Shown: in pieces, positions 9,213 through 17,453 of the stretch | How the letters are laid out: each line of letters begins with the position of its first letter | How positions within the stretch are numbered: position 1 is the stretch's first letter | NCBI GenBank assembly: GCA_018433595.1 | Contig: JAHDQY010000022.1 | Span: 1 to 64,000, forward strand | Reading direction: 5' to 3' | DNA length: 64,000 nucleotides | DNA from: Synergistales bacterium | Lineage (GTDB): Bacteria > Synergistota > Synergistia > Synergistales > Aminithiophilaceae | The notes under the pieces: model-generated | The model's input: the letters and a program-made list of their open reading frames with translations, nothing else | Database searches by the model: none | What the model was told of the DNA's origin: nothing | Made by a program: the position numbers and the translations under genes

Positions 9213-10784
9213 TTACCGCTCTTTCCTCTTGAAATAGCCGGAATACTTGCGCCGATAGGCTCTCCACGTGATGGCCCAGCGTTCCGGGTCGTCGAGAACG
9301 TCGTGGTCGATGTGATGGACGGTGCTGTTGTGGGGGGCATGGTGGATCGTTTCGGGATCGTTGTAGCATTCCCAGGCGATCCGCTCCAGAATGGCGCAGT
9401 ATTCGTCCAGGTCCGCCCGGGAGTAGGATTCGCTGGGTTCGATGGTGAAGGGCTCGGGGATCACCCAAGGTTCGTGGCTGGACCAGTAGTGGGTCCCGAA
9501 ATCGGCGATGCGGCGCTGCACGTCTCCCGTGCCGAAGCCCGTCTCCTCTTTCATCGTCTGCCAGCTGTAGCGGGCCTGCTCGATCCGGGCTCCATGATCG
9601 GGGAAGGAGATGGAGCAGCCTCTGATGGCCAGCAGCTTCTTCATGACATAGTTGTTGTTCAGGATGGCCACTCGGGAGACTTCGGCAAGCCCCTCGGCTC
9701 CGAGGCTCATGATCCATGCGTAGGCCCTGACGATGACGGGAAGGGTTCCGTAGAAGGACTTGATCTTGCCGCAGCTTTTGGGCAGGTCCCAGTCCAGCGA
9801 ATAGCGGCCCTCCCGGCGGACCACCAGCGGCGCGGGGAGATAGCTTCTGAGATTCTCCCTGGCGGCGACGAGCCCCGTGGCCGGCCCCCCGCAGCCGTGG
9901 GGCGACGAAAAGGTCTTGTGGAGATTGAAGAAAGACAGGTCGAAGCCGGCCTCCTTCGCCCGGGTGATGCCCAGAAGGCCGTTGGCGTTGGCCTGATCGT
10001 AGCAGCAGAGGGCTCCGACCTCTTTGGCGAGGCGGGTGAATTCGGCGATGCGGCTGTTGAAGATGCCCGTATCCTCAGGGTTGGTGAAGAAGATGGCCGC
10101 CGTTCTCTCCGACAGGGCGGCCTTGAAGGCCGCCATATCGGGAAGGCCCTCCTCGTCGGGGGGGAGGATGATGACCTTGTAGCCCTTGACGATGGGGGTG
10201 GCCGCGTCGGCGGGATGGGAGAAGAAGGTGGTGATCACCTCGTCGCGTCGGTCCTCTTCCCCCTTGTCCCTGAAGTAGGCCCGCACGACCGTCGCCATGG
10301 CCAGCGCTCCGTGGGATCCCCCGCCCGGCTGAAGGCTGACGCAGTCCAGGCCGGAGATCTCCCTGAAGCACTCTCCCAGGCGGTACATGATCTCCAGGGC
10401 TCCCTGGATGGTCGTCTCGTCCTGGCAGGGGTGGATGTCGGCCGTTTTGGGGGACGCCGCGAAGGCCTCGTTGATTTTGGGGCTGTACTTCATGGTGCAG
10501 GTACCCTGGCCGATGTCGATGTTGTAATCGACTCCCAGGTTTTCCTGGGCCAGATGGTTGAAGTGGCGAAGGACCTGGGGCTGCCCCATTTCGGGAAGGT
10601 CCGGAGCCTCGCCTCGTCGCATGGAGGGAGGAATCGCCGAGAGCCCGTCTCCCACGGACGCCTTCACGTGGTCCTCGGCCTCGGGAATCAGGACCCCTCG
10701 CTGGCTCGGCTCGGTGAGTTCGAAAATGATGGGCTCATCCCAGCGGGCCTGATGGAATCTGCGCAATTTGGATGTCATGTCCAT
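9213..10784 (-). CDS. Divergent glycine dehydrogenase (P-protein) subunit 2 homologue
   Basis: A PLP fold-type I protein of 523 residues, homologous to GcvPB. The lysine that should bind PLP is in NLHKTFSSPHGCGGP (about Lys290), and the FELTEPSQRG and CTMKYSPKINE regions are recognisable. Several usual signatures are changed: the PLGSCTMKYNP block reads IGQGTCTMKYSP, the LQPAAGAHGE block reads LQPGGGSHGA, and the DSAHGTNPASAA block reads FFSHPADAATPI. The C-terminus is also longer than usual and ends in a basic HIDHD...YKR-type tail. No gcvT, gcvH or lpd is nearby. It may therefore decarboxylate a different amino acid, or hand the product to something other than H-protein. AAGGAGG precedes the ATG; subunit 1 ends 12 bases upstream. 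Confidence 0.88.
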   Translation of the reverse strand: MDMTSKLRRFHQARWDEPIIFELTEPSQRGVLIPEAEDHVKASVGDGLSAIPPSMRRGEAPDLPEMGQPQVLRHFNHLAQENLGVDYNIDIGQGTCTMKYSPKINEAFAASPKTADIHPCQDETTIQGALEIMYRLGECFREISGLDCVSLQPGGGSHGALAMATVVRAYFRDKGEEDRRDEVITTFFSHPADAATPIVKGYKVIILPPDEEGLPDMAAFKAALSERTAAIFFTNPEDTGIFNSRIAEFTRLAKEVGALCCYDQANANGLLGITRAKEAGFDLSFFNLHKTFSSPHGCGGPATGLVAARENLRSYLPAPLVVRREGRYSLDWDLPKSCGKIKSFYGTLPVIVRAYAWIMSLGAEGLAEVSRVAILNNNYVMKKLLAIRGCSISFPDHGARIEQARYSWQTMKEETGFGTGDVQRRIADFGTHYWSSHEPWVIPEPFTIEPSESYSRADLDEYCAILERIAWECYNDPETIHHAPHNSTVHHIDHDVLDDPERWAITWRAYRRKYSGYFKRKER

Positions 10785-10796
10785 CGTCGGTCCTCC

Positions 10797-12200
10797 TTAT
10801 TCCCATTCCCGGCCCAGAAAACCGCGGAGGGCATCGACGAGCGTGTCGATGTCCCGGCCGCTGACCATTTCGGTGAAACAGTAGAGAGCGCACTGGCCGA
10901 GCTCGGGGAACTCCGCGGAGAGGTCCTTTCCCCCGAAAATGCCTCGCTTCAGGAGGAACCGGTTGATCTCCCCGACGGTCTTTCCCGTTTCGTTCAGGTC
11001 CACCACGAACTCCTTGAAGGAGACGGCGCTGAAACGGTCCGTCCGGACTCCGGGGATTTCGGCCAGCCTCTTCCGGGCGTAAAGGCTTCGCTGCATGATG
11101 GCCCGTCCCAGGTCGATCATCCCCTGAGGCCCCATGGCGGCGAGGTAGACCGCCGCCGCGATGCCCCACAGGGCGGCGTGGGTGCCGACGAACTCCTTGG
11201 CCCGGTCCCGGTTGGCGAAAGAGGTTCTCTCCCACAGGACGTCACCGAACCCCCATTCGCCGTGGCTGGTGGGCGCCAGGCTGAAAAGCCGGGAGGGGTA
11301 TTCCTCGACGATCTCGGGGTGATCGGCTGTGGCGATAAAACCGCCGCCCGTGCCGAAGTGCATGTGGATGCCCAGGGACTGGATCTCGCCGCAGGAGATG
11401 TCGGCGCCGTAGCGGGAGGGGGGGGTGAGGACGCCGAGCGAACTGGGGTCCGTCGAGACGACCAGGAGGGCGCCGGCGCGATGGGCCCGGTCGGCGACGG
11501 CTTCTCCCTGGGTTTCGATGGAGCCGAAGTAGGTGGGGTTTTCCAGATAGACCGCCGCGATCCGGTCGCTGAGCTTGGCGGAAAGGTCGTCGAGGTCCAG
11601 CAGCCCCGAAAGGGGGTCGTAGCGGACGCTCTCGATGGAGACGCCGGGGTCGAGGTAGGTTTCGATCACGGCCCGCCTGTCGGGGTTGATGCTGCCGGCG
11701 AGAAGAACGGCGTTCCTCTTCGTGATCCGCGTCGCCATGGAGAGGGCCGTTCCCGCCGCCTGGGCGCCGTCGTAGGTGGGGACGTTGCAGACCTCCACGT
11801 CGAGCAGCTCCGCCATCAGGCTCTGATACTCGAAAAGGGCCTGGAAGCGGCCGTGGTCTTCGTAGGGTTCTCCGGCATAGGCGGTGAGAAACTCACTGGA
11901 TGAAACGATCTCGTCGACGACGGCCGGCACCTGGTGGTGGTAGCAGCCGGCGCCGAGGAAGCAGAGGGCTTCCGCTGCGGAAATGTTCTTGTTCAGAATC
12001 GGTTCCATGTGGCGCCGCAGCTCCGCCTCGGAAAGGCAGGGCTCGGGAAGATTCAAGGGTTCTTTCAGACGGAGATCGTCGGGGATGTCTTTCAGCAGAT
12101 CGTCGACGGATTCCGCTCCGATCTCGCGGAGCATGCTCTCCTGGATTCGGGGGGCCGAGTTCGGAATGTAGGGGTAGGTGATTTTCCTCTTGCCGGGCAT
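10797..12200 (-). CDS. Divergent glycine dehydrogenase (P-protein) subunit 1 homologue
   Basis: A 467-residue homologue of GcvPA. The start YPYIPNSAPRIQESMLREIG and the block FLGAGCYHHQVPAVVDEI are typical of the family, as are SEFLTAY and FEYQSLMAELLDVEV. Between these, the usual TPYQPEISQG segment is replaced by AGEPYEDHG (about residues 109-117), a striking change in a loop that is nearly invariant in true GcvPA. I set the start at the ATG at 12200, which has AAGGAGG seven bases upstream, rather than an earlier in-frame ATG lacking a site. It must act as a heterodimer with the following subunit 2 gene. Confidence 0.88.
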   Translation of the reverse strand: MPGKRKITYPYIPNSAPRIQESMLREIGAESVDDLLKDIPDDLRLKEPLNLPEPCLSEAELRRHMEPILNKNISAAEALCFLGAGCYHHQVPAVVDEIVSSSEFLTAYAGEPYEDHGRFQALFEYQSLMAELLDVEVCNVPTYDGAQAAGTALSMATRITKRNAVLLAGSINPDRRAVIETYLDPGVSIESVRYDPLSGLLDLDDLSAKLSDRIAAVYLENPTYFGSIETQGEAVADRAHRAGALLVVSTDPSSLGVLTPPSRYGADISCGEIQSLGIHMHFGTGGGFIATADHPEIVEEYPSRLFSLAPTSHGEWGFGDVLWERTSFANRDRAKEFVGTHAALWGIAAAVYLAAMGPQGMIDLGRAIMQRSLYARKRLAEIPGVRTDRFSAVSFKEFVVDLNETGKTVGEINRFLLKRGIFGGKDLSAEFPELGQCALYCFTEMVSGRDIDTLVDALRGFLGREWE

Positions 12201-12234
12201 GGTGATCCTCCTTGAAAACGAATCCGGTCCGGGA

Positions 12235-13014
12235 CTAGGCGATGCCTCCGCCGTCCACGACAAGACTGCTGCCGGTCACCCAGGGAGCCATGTCGCTGCA
12301 CAGGAAGAAGACGCATTTGGCTACGTCCTCCGGGGCACCGAGACGACGGATCGGCCTTTCGGCGCACTCCTCCTTGTAGCGGTCGTCGTAGACGCCTCCG
12401 AGCTGCTCGCACTCGCTCCTGAGCATGGGGGTGTCGATGTCGCCGGGGCAGACGCAGTTGACGTTGATGTTGTCCGGGCCGTGGTCGATGGCCATGGCTC
12501 GGGTCATGTTCCAGACGCCGCCCTTCGCGGCACAGTAGGAGACGGCTTTGGGGCCTCCCTTGAGGCTCCAGCCCGAGCCGATGTTGACGATCTTTCCTTT
12601 CCCCTGCCTGCGCATGTGGGGGACGACGGCTTTGGACATGAGGAAGACGCTCTTCAGGGTCACGTTCAGGGCCAGGTCCCAGTCGGCTTCGCTGAGGCCC
12701 ACCACGTCGTTTCTTCGGGCCACGCCGGCACAGTTCACCAGGATATCGATTCGGCCGAAGCGCCGGATTACCGCTTCAGCGACGCCGTTGCAATCGGCGG
12801 CCCGGGTGACGTCTCCGAGGAAAAACTCGGCGCCTTCACCGATCTCGCCGCATCGTACCGGGCCCGCCTCGGCGTTGATGTCCACCATGGCCACAAAGAC
12901 GCCGGCGCCGGCGAAAAACCGGGAGATCCCGAATCCGATCCCCGAGGCCGCCCCGGTGACGATCGCGACCTTCCCCCTCATGCCGCAAAGTTCGTTCAGA
13001 TCGATCATCTTCAT
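12235..13014 (-). CDS. Short-chain dehydrogenase/reductase, first gene of the P-protein-like operon
   Basis: A classical SDR of 259 residues: cofactor motif TGAASGIG near residues 20-27, NCAG near 90, catalytic serine in NIGSGWS, the YCAAK active-site pair, and the C-terminal VTGSSLVVDGG. An Asp after the second strand (MVDIN) favours NAD over NADP. It would interconvert an alcohol and a carbonyl on an unidentified substrate. A site AAGGAGGGCGGA precedes the ATG. The gene is directly downstream of the promoter module at 13042-13112 and is followed after 34 bases by the subunit 1 gene. Confidence 0.92.
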   Translation of the reverse strand: MKMIDLNELCGMRGKVAIVTGAASGIGFGISRFFAGAGVFVAMVDINAEAGPVRCGEIGEGAEFFLGDVTRAADCNGVAEAVIRRFGRIDILVNCAGVARRNDVVGLSEADWDLALNVTLKSVFLMSKAVVPHMRRQGKGKIVNIGSGWSLKGGPKAVSYCAAKGGVWNMTRAMAIDHGPDNINVNCVCPGDIDTPMLRSECEQLGGVYDDRYKEECAERPIRRLGAPEDVAKCVFFLCSDMAPWVTGSSLVVDGGGIA

Positions 13015-13041
13015 TTCCGCCCTCCTTTTGGCAGTTCTAAA

Positions 13042-13112
13042 GTATACATGGAATACAGAGGATACTATCTATATATAACATGGCATCGTTCTTGTCAATG
13101 GCCTCGTCTTTC
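13042..13112 (-). repeat. Promoter/operator module A (near-copy of 14198-14268)
   Basis: About 71 bases resembling module B at 14198-14268, roughly 75-80% identical by eye. On the minus strand it holds a -35 TTGACA, a TATATA -10, and then a block around the start site with GTATCC, GTATTCC and GTATAC elements. Conservation of both promoter and downstream block argues for a shared operator, most simply for the GntR/FCD regulator encoded at 14419. Confidence 0.75.
13070..13098 (-). promoter_or_regulatory. Sigma-70 promoter of the SDR-gcvP-like operon
   Basis: Minus strand: TTGACA (13098-13093), 17-base spacer, TATATA (13075-13070). It lies about 55 bases before the SDR start codon. The GTATAC-containing operator covers the expected transcription start. 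Confidence 0.75.
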
Positions 13113-13134
13113 TTAATGTGACGCCGGATAAAGA

Positions 13135-13160
13135 CACTGTCCCCTTTAAAGGGGACAGTG
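13135..13160. repeat. 26-bp perfect palindrome
   Basis: CACTGTCCCCTTT followed directly by its exact reverse complement, with no loop. Read on the minus strand it is followed by TCTTTAT, so it could end transcription of the SDR gene at 13320-14072, though it lies 160 bases past that stop. ACTGTCCCC half-sites are also typical of REP-like elements. Confidence 0.7.
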
Positions 13161-13319
13161 AAAGTTTCACCCGTAACAACCGGGGGCGACATCCTCATGA
13201 AGACGACAAGGGAGCATGGCGGTTAGGGATGGTGGAACAGGTCGGGGGCGCGGGCCAATTCACCCGCGTGCAGGCCGGGTCTGATCCGCGCCCCTAAGAC
13301 GTTTACCGCGTTACAAGAG
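13161..13319. other. Intergenic, one long hairpin
   Basis: No reading frame is supported. GGGGGCGCGG (about 13244-13253) can pair with CCGCGCCCC (about 13286-13294) around a 30-base loop, just past the SDR stop codon. It may protect or terminate that transcript; there is no T-run. Confidence 0.4.
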
Positions 13320-14072
13320 TCAATAGAGCCCAGCCGTTTCTCCTCCGTCGATCCTTATGTCCGCGCCTGTGATGTATCGGGCGTCGTCAGAGGCCAGGAA
13401 GGCATACAGGGCTCCGATCTCCTCCGGTTCGGCGTGGCGTTTCATCGGAATGCCCTCGTTGACCTTTGCCAGCATCTCTTCCGTGTATTCCGCCCGCTGC
13501 ATGGGGGTCAGGACATACCCCGGACAGACGCAGTTGACCCTCACATCGGGTGCGAGCTCAAGCGCCATGCTCTTGACAAGGAGAATGACCCCCGCCTTTG
13601 AGGCGTTGTAGTCCGCATACCAGCGGTGGCCTTCGGTACCGTTCGTCGAGGCGGTCATGAGGATAACCCCGCTTTTCTGCGCCTTCATCCGGCGTGCGGC
13701 CTCTCTGGAGCAAAGGAACATGCCGTTGAGGTTGATGTCGATCACCTTGCGCCACTGCTCATGGGAGATGTCGACGAAGTCGCTGCGTATGCTGATCCCC
13801 GCGTTCGAGACGAGGACATCAATGCCGCCGAGCTCGCTGTCCATCTTCTCGAAAGCCGCCGAAACATCCTCTTCTCTGCTGACATCGCAGAGGTTCGAAC
13901 CCACGAAGAGGGGATTGTCAGCCATGACTTCGGATAATGCCCCCCTGTTGCAGTCGACGACAAAGACCTTCGCTCCTTCAGCGGCGAATCTCCGCGCGGT
14001 GGCGAGGCCGATGCCGCTTGCGGCGCCCGTGACCATGACCCTTTTGTCTTTCAATTCGCTGAACGTTGCCAT
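13320..14072 (-). CDS. Short-chain dehydrogenase/reductase 2
   Basis: A second classical SDR, 250 residues: TGAASGIG near residues 15-22, Asp in VVDCN suggesting NAD, SNAG, catalytic serine in MTAST, YNASK, and YITGADIRIDGG. It belongs to the glucose/gluconate-dehydrogenase-like part of the superfamily but its substrate is unknown. The ATG at 14072 has GGAGGTGA just upstream, better than an ATG eight codons earlier. It is transcribed from module B, so it should be co-regulated with the SDR-gcvP-like operon. Confidence 0.92.
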   Translation of the reverse strand: MATFSELKDKRVMVTGAASGIGLATARRFAAEGAKVFVVDCNRGALSEVMADNPLFVGSNLCDVSREEDVSAAFEKMDSELGGIDVLVSNAGISIRSDFVDISHEQWRKVIDINLNGMFLCSREAARRMKAQKSGVILMTASTNGTEGHRWYADYNASKAGVILLVKSMALELAPDVRVNCVCPGYVLTPMQRAEYTEEMLAKVNEGIPMKRHAEPEEIGALYAFLASDDARYITGADIRIDGGETAGLY

Positions 14073-14197
14073 TCTGTCACCTCCTGCTTCATCCATCCAG
14101 CCGGCGGATCACTTCCGAGGCTCGTCGCGGCCCATTTCACCATGCCGCTTCGAGACGGGAAGGTGCTAGCAACGGTTGACAGAGGTCGGAATCATAG

Positions 14198-14268
14198 GTA
14201 TACATAGGATACAGAGGATACTTTTTATATATATGATGATAGGGATCTTGTCAATGGTCTTGTTTTTC
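14198..14268 (-). repeat. Promoter/operator module B (near-copy of 13042-13112)
   Basis: Shares with module A the -35 and -10 on the minus strand, identical 17-base spacing, the CTTGTCAATGG segment and the GTATACAT.G.ATACAGAGGATAC block. It lies between the second SDR gene and the divergent GntR/FCD regulator. Confidence 0.75.
14226..14254 (-). promoter_or_regulatory. Sigma-70 promoter of SDR gene 2
   Basis: Minus strand: TTGACA (14254-14249), 17-base spacer, TATATA (14231-14226). The leader to the start codon is about 150 bases. Confidence 0.72.
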
Positions 14269-14307
14269 CCTGTAGCAGTTCGATACAAGTTAAAGAGTGG
14301 TTATTTC

Positions 14308-14337
14308 TTGCCAGGTAATAACGCTTCTTGTTATGAT
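14308..14337 (+). promoter_or_regulatory. Candidate promoter of the GntR/FCD regulator
   Basis: TTGCCA at 14308-14313 and TATGAT at 14332-14337, 18 bases apart, about 80 bases before the chosen start codon. Confidence 0.4.
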
Positions 14338-14418
14338 CAGCGGGCTTCCCCGGTGATCTGCGGGGAGGTCTCAAGAGCCAGAGGGAATATGGCGGCGAAG
14401 AGGGAGGAGGCAGCGGAC

Positions 14419-15072
14419 ATGAAAGAAGCCCTTCTTTACGCTACTTCTGCGGATTGCGTCTATTACGAACTGAGAAATCAGATCATCATGAAAAAGCTGC
14501 GGGCGGGACAGCGCCTTCCGGAGGCTGTCATTGCCAGGCAGCTGAATGTCAGCCGTACTCCGGTTCGGGAGGCATTGAGGCGCCTGGCCAACGAGGGCAT
14601 GGTTCAGCTGGTGCCGAATGGGGGGGCGCGCCTTCTCGCTCCGACGCGCCAGGAGATCGAGGGGACCTACGAAATTCGTGCTTACCTGGAATGCCTCGCC
14701 GTGAGGAAGGCGGCTTCCCGGATCACTCCGTTGCAGCTCTGTCGTCTTGAGGAACAGATCCAGCTGGAGGAGCGGAGTTTCGCCGCAAGAGATCTCGAGG
14801 CTTATCTGGAGATCAATAACGCCTTCCACCGCATCATTGCCGAGGCGTCGGGCAACGTGGTCCTGGCGGACTACGTGGAAAACGTTCTTTCGAGGACCTA
14901 TGTCTTCATGGTTTTCTATGAGACCTTTTTCGATTCTGAGACCAATCCGAGTCTGGACGAGCATCGGGTCATTCTGAAGGCCTTGGCCGCCCACGACGAG
15001 GAAGAGGCCGTCCGTCTGATGCAGGAGCACCTGGCTATCTCCATCGACAGCCTGGCTTTGGGGCCGAAGTAG
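14419..15072 (+). CDS. GntR-family regulator with FCD ligand domain
   Basis: A winged-helix DNA-binding domain (YYELRNQIIMKKLRAGQRLPE, then the recognition region VSRTPVREALRRL) is followed by an FCD all-helical effector domain with the typical acidic and histidine metal/ligand positions (EINNAFHRIIAEASGN and DEHRVILKALAAHDEEEA). Length is 217 residues. I set the start at 14419 because AGGAGG lies eight bases upstream; an earlier in-frame ATG at 14389 lacks a site. FCD members usually sense organic acids or sugar acids and repress adjacent catabolic genes. The two operator-like repeats upstream of the SDR genes are its likely targets. Confidence 0.9.
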   Translation: MKEALLYATSADCVYYELRNQIIMKKLRAGQRLPEAVIARQLNVSRTPVREALRRLANEGMVQLVPNGGARLLAPTRQEIEGTYEIRAYLECLAVRKAASRITPLQLCRLEEQIQLEERSFAARDLEAYLEINNAFHRIIAEASGNVVLADYVENVLSRTYVFMVFYETFFDSETNPSLDEHRVILKALAAHDEEEAVRLMQEHLAISIDSLALGPK

Positions 15073-15156
15073 GAGGCGGGGCCGAAGGGTTGCCGCAAAG
15101 GCGCATCGACGGCTTCACGAGACGCCTGCGTCCTGGAGGCTGCCGGCGGGGACGGA

Positions 15157-15197
15157 AACGCCCCTCATCCCTTGGGGCCCAAGGGGTGCGGGGCGTT
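15157..15197. terminator. Bidirectional terminator
   Basis: AACGCCCC pairs with GGGGCGTT, with an inner CCCTTGGG/CAAGGG stem, followed by TTCTTCT on the plus strand. It separates the GntR gene from the convergent CBS-domain gene. Confidence 0.75.
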
Positions 15198-15204
15198 CTT
15201 CTGC

Positions 15205-16491
15205 TCAGGAAGCTGTCGTTTCGCGGTCGTCTCGGCTCGCCTCTTTCCTGACGACGCGGATCTTCTGAATCCGCTGGCCGGCGACCTTGGCGATCTGGAA
15301 GGTCAGGTCCTCCCACTCGACGGCGGCTCCCGCCTCGGGGAGGATCTTGAACTGCTCCAGGAGCCAGCCGCCGAAGGTGCTCGACTCGCTCTCGGGGCAG
15401 GGGCGGTGGAGGAATTTGACGAAGAGCTCCTCCAGGTAGGCTTCGGCGTTGACGAGGAAGACGTTCTCCTCCACCTGGGTGAAGTACTCCTTGATGTCGT
15501 CGTGCTCGTCGTAGATGTCGCCGACGAGCTCTTCCAGCAGGTCCTCCATGGTGATGATGCCCGAGGTGCCGCCGTATTCGTCGAGGACGACGGCCATGTG
15601 GCTCCGCGAGGCCTGAAGGATCCGGAAGGCGTCCATGAGGCTGGCGCTGCCGGCGATGAGCAGGGGCCGGGTCAGGATGCCCTTCAGGTCGAAGGGTTCG
15701 CCCTGGCCCCAGCGGGAGAGGAAGTCCTTTTCGTTGAGGAAGCCGACGATGTTGTCGACCGTTCCTTCGTAGACGGGGACGCGGGAGTAGTGGTTTTTGA
15801 CGAGGAGCTTGCGCACGTTTTCCAGGGGCTCCTTGATGTTGAGGGCGAAAAGGTCCACCCGGGGCGTCTGGACCTCCCAGACCTCCAGCTCGTTGAAGTT
15901 GATGGCGTTTTCGATGAGCTCCCGCTCGGCCTTGGGGAGGACGCCTTCGCTGTTCATGGCATCGACGATGGCCAGCAGTTCGTCGTGAGTGACGCTGGGG
16001 AGGTTGTCGGCCGGCCCCGGCGTCCAGCGCCGGATGAGTTGCGTGAGCTCCTGGGTGAACCAGGTGAAGGGCCGGAGGAGGAAGACGAGGCGCTTCAGCG
16101 TCGACGCCGCCGAGAGGGCGAACTCCTCGGATCGGTCCTTGACGAAGGCCTTGGGGAGGATCTCTCCGAAGAGGATGATGAGGACCGTCATGAGAAGGGT
16201 GGAGTAGACGGCGCCCAGGGCTCCGAAGAGAGAGGTGAGGATGGCCGTGGCCAGGGCGGTGATGACGATGTCGACGATGTTGCCGCCGATGAGGATGGCC
16301 GAGATGGTGCGGTTGAATTCCCGCGCCAGCTCCAGGGCCTTGGGGGCTCCGGGGCGCCCCTCTTCGACGAAGCGCTTCATGCGGATCTTGTTCACGCCCG
16401 AGTAAGCCGTCTCGGCGGCGGCGAAGAAGGCCGAGAGGGCGAAAAGCAGGATGAAGAGGATGATGAAGCTGAAAAGGGAACCGCCTGTCAT
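15205..16491 (-). CDS. CNNM/CorC-type membrane protein (DUF21-CBS-CorC/HlyC)
   Basis: A 428-residue protein of the family once called hemolysin-related and now linked to Mg2+/Co2+ or Na+-dependent magnesium export. Residues 1-185 form the DUF21 membrane domain ([38 protein letters not shown]). Two CBS domains follow ([43 protein letters not shown]), and the last 80 residues are a CorC/HlyC domain. A GAGGAG site precedes the ATG, which lies 13 bases after the HD-protein gene, so the two form an operon. Confidence 0.9.
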   Translation of the reverse strand: MTGGSLFSFIILFILLFALSAFFAAAETAYSGVNKIRMKRFVEEGRPGAPKALELAREFNRTISAILIGGNIVDIVITALATAILTSLFGALGAVYSTLLMTVLIILFGEILPKAFVKDRSEEFALSAASTLKRLVFLLRPFTWFTQELTQLIRRWTPGPADNLPSVTHDELLAIVDAMNSEGVLPKAERELIENAINFNELEVWEVQTPRVDLFALNIKEPLENVRKLLVKNHYSRVPVYEGTVDNIVGFLNEKDFLSRWGQGEPFDLKGILTRPLLIAGSASLMDAFRILQASRSHMAVVLDEYGGTSGIITMEDLLEELVGDIYDEHDDIKEYFTQVEENVFLVNAEAYLEELFVKFLHRPCPESESSTFGGWLLEQFKILPEAGAAVEWEDLTFQIAKVAGQRIQKIRVVRKEASRDDRETTAS

Positions 16492-16504
16492 GGTCGAACT
16501 CTCC

Positions 16505-17284
16505 TCAGATCGCCCGGGGGATCCTGGAACGGGCTCTCTCGATGGCCTGGCGGGCGGCGGAATGTCCCTCCTCGGGCAGACGGTCGGCGATCCAGGCCAG
16601 GTTGCCTCTTTTCAGGAGGATCTCCAGGGTGGGGGTGAAGTTGACGTCATCGACCCAGGAGAGCTGGAGGAAGAGGAAGTCCGAGAGGGTCCTGACGTGA
16701 CGGTGGGTCAGTCTGCCCTGGCGGGTGCGCTCCTCCTGAAGCTCCGGCGAGAGCCGGCCTTCGGGCTCCAGCCGAGGGAGAAGCTCCGAGGCCCGGCCGG
16801 CCTCGAACCATTCCCGGACGACCTGAAAGACGTCGATCTTGTCGGCATCGCGGACCAGGGCCGCGAGAAAGCGGGTTGTGCCCTGGAGCCCTTCGGGCAG
16901 GGCCAGGTTGTTGTGATGCCGGATGGCCGTCAGGAGGGGGGCCTCCAGCGGCGCGGGGAGGCAGAGGTCCCCCTGCGAAAGGGCCTCTTCGATGACGGAT
17001 TGACCCAGCTCTCCGTGGTCGATGGAGAGGGCGTCGTAGAAGGTCCCGTAGTCTCTGTGCTGGGGGAAGCGCCCCACGTCGTGGAGGAGACCGACGGCTT
17101 CGGCTTCCTCCGCGTCTTCGCCGAGGTCGTCGGCGATGATGCGGGACAGGGCGGCGACACGCAGAGAATGCTCCCTTTTGACTTTCAGGAGAGGGGGCAG
17201 TTCTCCGTTCTCCTCGAAGGAGCGGACGAAAGAGGAGAACCAGGCGCGAAAGTCCTTGCCCCTCTCGGTGTTTTTCCCGATCAT
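16505..17284 (-). CDS. HD-domain phosphohydrolase
   Basis: A 259-residue HD-superfamily protein. The metal-binding set is visible: His in REHSLRVAALS, the HD pair in GLLHDVGRFPQ, the HH in IRHHNNLALPE, and Asp in VRDADKIDVFQ. Such proteins hydrolyse nucleotides or cyclic dinucleotides; the substrate cannot be read from the sequence. GGAGGTG is seven bases before the ATG. Confidence 0.87.
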   Translation of the reverse strand: MIGKNTERGKDFRAWFSSFVRSFEENGELPPLLKVKREHSLRVAALSRIIADDLGEDAEEAEAVGLLHDVGRFPQHRDYGTFYDALSIDHGELGQSVIEEALSQGDLCLPAPLEAPLLTAIRHHNNLALPEGLQGTTRFLAALVRDADKIDVFQVVREWFEAGRASELLPRLEPEGRLSPELQEERTRQGRLTHRHVRTLSDFLFLQLSWVDDVNFTPTLEILLKRGNLAWIADRLPEEGHSAARQAIERARSRIPRAI

Positions 17285-17453
17285 GGTGATACACCTCCAT
17301 CGGCATCATAACACGTGATTTCGGTGGCGCGGGAGGCCGGCTGTAATTTTGCCGTAACCTCGAATAGGATAACGGAGGGTCTCGATCGGCTCAACGGAGT
17401 ATGCTAAGGTTGATCTGTATGACATCATCCCACCTTTTCAGGAGGGTAAAGCG

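Noticed and set aside
8694-11903. Plus-strand open frame of 1,069 codons opposite the P-protein-like operon
   Set aside because: It is antisense to three well-matched genes, has Gly/Asp/Arg-rich composition typical of GC-rich shadow frames and no recognisable domain.
13042-14268. The two similar modules as ends of a transposable element
   Set aside because: They are direct repeats with promoter structure in front of genes of the same kind, with no transposase or terminal inverted repeats.
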